NCBI GenBank assembly: GCA_002504495.1
Contig: DATC01000075.1
Span: 14,817-23,945 of the forward strand
Direction of reading: 5' to 3'
Origin: Methanomassiliicoccaceae archaeon UBA537
GTDB lineage: Archaea > Thermoplasmatota > Thermoplasmata > Methanomassiliicoccales > Methanomethylophilaceae
Length of the DNA stretch: 9,129 nucleotides
Positions within the stretch are counted from its first letter, which is position 1. Each line of letters opens with the position of its first letter. This document shows positions 5,619 to 9,129 of the stretch, in pieces. The notes under the pieces were generated by a model. That model searched no databases, was not told the origin of the DNA, and saw nothing but the letters and a program-made list of their open reading frames with translations. The translations under genes were made by a program, and so were the position numbers.

Positions 5619-7211
5619 TCATTCGGATGCGTGCGTCGCGTCCGACAGGATGTCTATCTGCAATCTGTTGTATGGGATCTCGACGCCGTTGTCCACGAGC
5701 TCCTTGTAGATGAGCTCGCGCACCTGTCCGGCATAGACCGAGCTGTTGTCGTAGTCGTCCACCCATACCGCCAGCTTGAACGTTATGCCGGATGCCGCGA
5801 ACTCCTGGAGCCTGGGGGACGGCGGTGTGACACGGCCGTCGGAGATCACATGGGGGTGCTTCTTCGCTCCCTCGACCAGGCATTTCTTGCAAAGGTCGAT
5901 GTCGGATCCGTACGCCACGTCGATGAACACTGATATCCTGGTCCACGGGTTGCCTTTGGTGAGATTGAGGATCGTGGCGCTGCTCACGGTGTTGTTGGGC
6001 ATCGTCACCACCTGGTCTCCGTCCCAGTTTTTGAACTCGGTGTACATCAGCTTGACCTTCTTCACGATGTACGTCGTGTCGTTGATCTTGACGAAATCGC
6101 CGCTCCTGAACGGACGCGTGGCGAGAAGGACGATGCCGCTGAAGAACTGGTTGAGGGTGCTCTGGGCGCCCAGGGTGATTCCCAGCGAGACCACTCCCGC
6201 AGATACCATGATCCCGGCGAGATCCACTCCGAACGCGGCGAGGACGGCGCAGCAGGCGGCCACCCCTATCACTAGCTCGCCGATCATCTTGAACAGCGGA
6301 AGGAGGGACGTGTCGAATCCGGAGACGTCGGACTCCTCCTCCAGGCCCTTCAGGAACGCGGTCACTATGAAGAGGTAGATCTGCCATCCGAGCATGGCTC
6401 CGAAGATAACATAGAATATCCACGATATGGACTGCATGAACTTGTTGATCTCGGCGCTGGCTCCGGCGATGTGGAGGCATTCGTTGATCGCGACGATGAT
6501 CATGATGCCGGTGATGATCTTCGTCAGCTTGTCCCTAAGCTTGGCCTTCTCCTCGCTGGTCTTCCTGTTGCCTGCGAAATGGGTGAACAGGGGAATGATC
6601 AGCTCCGACACGACGATGGTGGCCAGAATCCATATGATGAAGGTAGCCAGAACCGTGAACCACACATTGTTCAGAGGCTCGCCGAGGGTGTTGGGAAACA
6701 CTCCGAAGAACTTGTTGTAGCTGCTCTCGGAGGAGAACACGGACGTGATATCGACCGTCAGAGGGATCTCCACGGTCTCGAGTGGGCGGGATTCTTCGCT
6801 TATATCCGTGGCTTTGACGGTTATCAGGCCGGTCAGCTCGGACGTTTCGGCATATCCGTCCGCTTCCACGGACACGACGACGGCCGCGACCCCCTTGTCG
6901 ACGCTGCTCCGAGGCTGAAGCAGGTTGGATAGGACGCCTCCGACGCTGATCGCGACGTTCGAGCTCGCGAATTCACCGAGATTGGATACGGAGACGTCGA
7001 GAGTCACGTAGTGGTCTAAAAGGTTGACGACGTAGAACGTGAGTCTCTTGGTGCTTCCGCTGTCGACATGCACGGTCTCCGACTCGGTGCTCACCGATAC
7101 GAGCCCCGAGGTGCTCTGCGGCTCCGCTTCGGATTCGGCCGCGACGCACGATGTCGCAACCGTCAAAGCGAGGATGATAGCCGTTGCAACGGCCAGCCAT
7201 CTGGCATTCAT
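5619..7211 (-). CDS. MscS-family mechanosensitive channel with secreted N-terminal beta-rich domain
   Basis: The protein has 530 residues, against about 290 for the minimal MscS. Residues 1-25 look like a Sec signal peptide, with cleavage plausible after VAA. Residues about 37-160 form a polar, beta-rich region with alternating hydrophobic residues and a SGSTKRLTFYVVN segment, reminiscent of NEW3/Ig-like ectodomains. Five hydrophobic segments follow (about 183-208, 231-249, 260-286, 309-328, 330-368). The last is the MscS pore helix with Gly/Ala packing, then GAQSTLNQFFSGI (348-360) and RPFRSGD (366-372). The cytoplasmic beta domain (about 372-425, with MPNNTV) and alpha/beta domain to GVEIPYNRLQI (509-519) complete the fold. 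The predicted topology, outside ectodomain and inside C-terminus, agrees with MscS. It probably releases solutes on hypo-osmotic shock. The ATG at 7211 lies 25 bp from a TATA box without a Shine-Dalgarno site, so the mRNA is probably leaderless. Confidence 0.9.
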   Translation of the reverse strand: MNARWLAVATAIILALTVATSCVAAESEAEPQSTSGLVSVSTESETVHVDSGSTKRLTFYVVNLLDHYVTLDVSVSNLGEFASSNVAISVGGVLSNLLQPRSSVDKGVAAVVVSVEADGYAETSELTGLITVKATDISEESRPLETVEIPLTVDITSVFSSESSYNKFFGVFPNTLGEPLNNVWFTVLATFIIWILATIVVSELIIPLFTHFAGNRKTSEEKAKLRDKLTKIITGIMIIVAINECLHIAGASAEINKFMQSISWIFYVIFGAMLGWQIYLFIVTAFLKGLEEESDVSGFDTSLLPLFKMIGELVIGVAACCAVLAAFGVDLAGIMVSAGVVSLGITLGAQSTLNQFFSGIVLLATRPFRSGDFVKINDTTYIVKKVKLMYTEFKNWDGDQVVTMPNNTVSSATILNLTKGNPWTRISVFIDVAYGSDIDLCKKCLVEGAKKHPHVISDGRVTPPSPRLQEFAASGITFKLAVWVDDYDNSSVYAGQVRELIYKELVDNGVEIPYNRLQIDILSDATHASE

Positions 7212-7232
7212 GACTCGACTAGAATGATCTCG

Positions 7233-7240
7233 TATATAAT
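7233..7240 (-). promoter_or_regulatory. TATA box of the MscS-like gene (leaderless start)
   Basis: ATTATATA on the minus strand is centred about 25 bp before the ATG at 7211, the usual archaeal distance from TATA centre to transcription start. Transcription should therefore begin at or next to the start codon. The sequence before the ATG holds no GGAGG-like site, which agrees with a leaderless message. Confidence 0.65.
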
Positions 7241-7279
7241 GATGAACAGAGGAGTCATCGAAACGCCGTTGGAAAGTCG

Positions 7280-7287
7280 TTTAATAC
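7280..7287 (+). promoter_or_regulatory. TATA box of the A24 peptidase gene (leaderless start)
   Basis: TTTAATAC on the plus strand is centred about 26 bp before the ATG at 7310, with a purine-rich GGAAAG just upstream as a possible BRE. Initiation should fall at the start codon. No Shine-Dalgarno sequence is visible between box and ATG. Confidence 0.55.
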
Positions 7288-7309
7288 CATCTGATGCAGC
7301 CGGTATGCC

Positions 7310-8251
7310 ATGAGTCCTGAGATGATAGCGGCGTTCCTCATCGCTATAGTGCTCGCGCATGCGGCTGTCAGCGATTTCAGGACGCGGCGTGTGTCCGATC
7401 CCCACTGGGCGATCATATGCGCGGCATGCATTCCTCTGCCCCTGATAGGCGGGGCGTCTTTAGAGGAGGCCCTATCGGTCGCAGGGGCTTCGCTCCTGTC
7501 CGTGTATATGCTGTCGCCCCGTTTGACCGGAGCGAAGGCGATCCCGGTGATATTTGCGGCATTGGCGTTGTTCATGTGCTCGTTCCGCATCTCGCAGGAT
7601 CCCGGGGTTCTGGTCGCTTTGGCCATGTTCTTCCTGTTCTGGTTCCTCTACATGGCCGGGATAATCCCAGGCGGCGCAGATGCGAAATGCCTGATGTCGA
7701 TAGCCCTCGTCATGGACCCGTCCATGTACCTGGAACGTTTTCCATTCTCCCTCTCGATGACCGCGCTGGCTCTGATTATCACAGCGCCGGTCGCATTGAT
7801 GGTTTTCCACAGGAGCGGAGGCAGGTCGTTCGTATGGTACGAGGTCGATGAGGGCAATATCGATCCGGTGCGCGAGAAGCCGTGGGACGGCAGCAGCAGG
7901 GATGGAAAGGTGAAGGTCACTCCTCTCGTGCCGTTCATAGTCCCTTTGGCCGCTTCGTACGCGATTCTGGTCATCGTGCTCGGTCTGGCAGGCCGGATAT
8001 GTCGAGATCGGAGCCGCAACGCCGGCATCTGCCGCCGTCCAGTCCCGCAGTGTCCGCTTCGAATCCGGATCTCCTTATCGCGACGGCTCCGCAGGACGGG
8101 CATATCGTATCTTCGGCTCCGTCGACCCTCGCGTTGCCGCAATACACGTAGCGGAGCCCGCATGACAGCCCGATCTTCCTGGCTTTCAGGACATCATGCG
8201 CAGCGGCGGGCGGTCTGTCCATCATCATGCGGTCCGGATGGAACGCGGTGA
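7310..8251 (+). CDS. Archaeal A24-family prepilin/preflagellin peptidase; frame overruns into the opposite gene
   Basis: This membrane aspartyl peptidase would cut class III signal peptides of type IV pilin-like or archaellin-like precursors at the cytoplasmic face. The two catalytic aspartates are visible: D22 in AVSDFRTRRVSD (19-30), after the first membrane helix, and D124 in the GxGD-type motif PGGADAK (120-126). Other hydrophobic segments lie at about 32-49, 55-68, 76-90, 99-119 and 147-166. A polar stretch (168-202) with the conserved KVTPLVPF (202-209) leads to a last helix (207-228), as in the archaeal A24 C-terminal domain. The family normally ends about there. Here no frame has a stop until after about 8150, and this one continues for 85 residues, about 23 of them Arg, antisense to amrS. 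The core (to about 7993) is secure; whether the tail is made is unknown. No pilin or archaellin gene is in the window. Confidence 0.85.
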   Translation: MSPEMIAAFLIAIVLAHAAVSDFRTRRVSDPHWAIICAACIPLPLIGGASLEEALSVAGASLLSVYMLSPRLTGAKAIPVIFAALALFMCSFRISQDPGVLVALAMFFLFWFLYMAGIIPGGADAKCLMSIALVMDPSMYLERFPFSLSMTALALIITAPVALMVFHRSGGRSFVWYEVDEGNIDPVREKPWDGSSRDGKVKVTPLVPFIVPLAASYAILVIVLGLAGRICRDRSRNAGICRRPVPQCPLRIRISLSRRLRRTGISYLRLRRPSRCRNTRSGARMTARSSWLSGHHAQRRAVCPSSCGPDGTR

Positions 8252-8981
8252 AGTGGACTGCGACACGCTCGGACAGCGAATCGCGCACCCATCCGCAGAA
8301 TCCTTCGACCTCTTCGGGCGAATCGTTCAGGCCCGGGATAACAAGGTAGTCGAGTTCTACATGGACTCCCGACGAATAGGTGATCTCGCACGTGCGGAGA
8401 ACGTCGTCCAGGTGGGCGTCGCAGACATCGCGGTAGAACCTGTCCGTGAAACCCTTGACGTCTATGCTCATAGCATCGATGAACCCCGTCGCCTCCTTCA
8501 GCGCCTCCTCCGAAATCAGACCGTTGGTTACCGTCACCACTCCTTTTCCGCGGGCTGCATGCGCCGTATCCCTCACGTACTCCATCCAGATCGTCGGTTC
8601 GTTGTAGGTGAACGCCAGGGTATCCGTCCCTTCGGCATCGCATATGCGTGTCAGATCGTCCGGTTCGAAGCGCTCTGTGGCGGCGAACGACGGAACGGCG
8701 GAGATCGCATGGTTCTGGCAATGGAGACATCTCATGTTGCATCCGAGTCCTCCGATGGAGAGGCAGTCCGTTCCGGGTCTGTAGTGGAAGAAGGGCTTCT
8801 TCTCGATCGGGTCGATCCGCAGAGCGGACACTTTCCCGTAGGAGGATGCGTACAGGGTACCGTGGATGCAGGTCCTGGCGCCGCAGTATCCGGTGCATCC
8901 GTCGGCCATGCGGCAGTGCCGGGGGCACAGGTCGCACACGGCGGAATCGCGATCCCGGTGCCAAAACGATGCTTCGATCAT
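7971..8981 (-). CDS. amrS: AmmeMemoRadiSam-system radical SAM enzyme
   Basis: This 336-residue protein matches the radical SAM member of the AMMECR1/Memo-associated group, whose reaction I do not know to be established. The N-terminal region has the family's cysteine-rich start, CDLCPRHC (16-23) with GYCG (31-34). The radical SAM [4Fe-4S] motif is GCNMRCLHCQN (80-90), with C81, C85 and C88 binding the cluster. The barrel continues through TYNEPTIWMEY, VTNGLISEEAL, SIDVKGF and VIPGLNDSPEEV. After GLRYVYCGN the C-terminus forms a probable zinc ribbon, with C294/C297 and C319/C322. It ends soon after, as relatives do, so this C-terminus is taken as genuine. The start ATG at 8981 overlaps the upstream thiL stop as ATGA with no clear ribosome site, suggesting coupling. 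The 3' end overlaps the convergent peptidase frame by 281 bp. Partners AMMECR1 and Memo are not in the window. Pyruvate-formate-lyase activases are more distant relatives. Confidence 0.88.
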   Translation of the reverse strand: MIEASFWHRDRDSAVCDLCPRHCRMADGCTGYCGARTCIHGTLYASSYGKVSALRIDPIEKKPFFHYRPGTDCLSIGGLGCNMRCLHCQNHAISAVPSFAATERFEPDDLTRICDAEGTDTLAFTYNEPTIWMEYVRDTAHAARGKGVVTVTNGLISEEALKEATGFIDAMSIDVKGFTDRFYRDVCDAHLDDVLRTCEITYSSGVHVELDYLVIPGLNDSPEEVEGFCGWVRDSLSERVAVHFTAFHPDRMMMDRPPAAAHDVLKARKIGLSCGLRYVYCGNARVDGAEDTICPSCGAVAIRRSGFEADTAGLDGGRCRRCGSDLDISGLPDRAR

Positions 8982-9129
8982 CGGTATTCGCCGAACAGTA
9001 TCGGAGTTCTCTTCCCATCCTTCAGGAGGAACGGCGATCCGGAGTCGTTCACCATTCCGATGATGTGGAATTCGATCTCCCTATCATACAGCCGGTCGAG
9101 CCGGTCGGGGTCTGCAGTGAATACGAGCT
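8978..9129 (-). CDS. thiL: Thiamine-monophosphate kinase, C-terminal 49 residues (5' part outside window)
   Basis: Only the end of this gene is present. It reads LVFTADPDRLDRL, then a linker, then EFHIIGMVND, LLKDGKRTPI and a final FGEYR. This pattern resembles the end of the AIR-synthase-like domain of ThiL: the LxFT strand after the GDDYEL motif, then the IGxV strand, a DG turn and a terminal GY-type motif. ThiL phosphorylates thiamine monophosphate to thiamine diphosphate with ATP. The catalytic and ATP-binding N-terminal half lies beyond the window, so the call rests on about 50 residues. Other AIR-synthase superfamily members (PurM, HypE, SelD) end differently but cannot be excluded. The TGA overlaps the amrS ATG as ATGA, indicating a shared transcript. 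Confidence 0.6.
   Translation of the reverse strand, partial: LVFTADPDRLDRLYDREIEFHIIGMVNDSGSPFLLKDGKRTPILFGEYR

Noticed and set aside
7882..8151. Alternative plus-strand frame as a frameshifted continuation of the peptidase
   Set aside because: The peptidase frame remains protein-like through its last membrane helix to about 7993, and this other frame offers no nearby stop and no membrane or motif continuity, so a frameshift does not explain the missing end.
8194..9018. A 274-codon minus-strand frame overlapping amrS
   Set aside because: It is a shadow of amrS. The amrS frame has the CxxxCxxC motif and zinc ribbon, while this one is Arg-rich without motifs.
1..9129. CRISPR arrays, tRNA genes, insertion sequences, integrases or toxin-antitoxin pairs
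   Set aside because: No regularly spaced repeats, tRNA-like cloverleaf ends, transposase-like proteins or terminal inverted repeats were seen, and coding density is that of a core chromosomal region.

Overview
The window reads as ordinary archaeal chromosome, GC-rich and densely coding. TATA-like boxes sit about 25 bp upstream of inferred start sites. Two divergent genes look leaderless, and the protein set fits a euryarchaeon: a DapL-type lysine pathway, an archaeal-type A24 prepilin peptidase, an AmmeMemoRadiSam radical SAM enzyme and ThiL. My best guess is a GC-rich member of the Thermoplasmata, such as the Methanomassiliicoccales. That placement is an inference from overall look and stop-codon use; no marker gene in the window proves it.

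Region 1 (1-5462, minus strand) is a compact lysine operon. Transcription should start near 5486 and run leftward through an Lrp/AsnC regulator, dapA, lysC, lysA, dapF and dapL, with gaps of 14 bp or less or overlaps throughout. The enzymes cover aspartate to aspartyl phosphate (LysC), aspartate semialdehyde plus pyruvate to hydroxytetrahydrodipicolinate (DapA), tetrahydrodipicolinate to LL-DAP (DapL), LL- to meso-DAP (DapF) and meso-DAP to lysine (LysA). The two steps not encoded here are aspartate-semialdehyde dehydrogenase (asd) and dihydrodipicolinate reductase (dapB). They may lie beyond the left edge or elsewhere. DapL is cut by the window edge exactly at its expected PLP lysine.

Region 2 (5463-7211) holds a 156 bp intergenic stretch with two dyad elements and the lysine operon promoter. 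Next to it is a minus-strand MscS-family channel with an unusually large secreted N-terminal domain.

Region 3 (7212-9129) begins with a 98 bp divergent promoter region. From it an A24 prepilin peptidase runs rightward. It meets, tail to tail, a leftward radical SAM gene (amrS) that is translationally coupled to the end of thiL at the right edge. The peptidase frame has no stop at its natural end and runs 281 bp antisense into amrS.

There is no gene-free stretch above 300 bp. I saw no tRNA, rRNA, CRISPR, insertion sequence or prophage signal. I found no convincing undescribed system. The most unusual points are the colliding 3' ends, the ectodomain-bearing channel, and the dyads around the lysine operon promoter.
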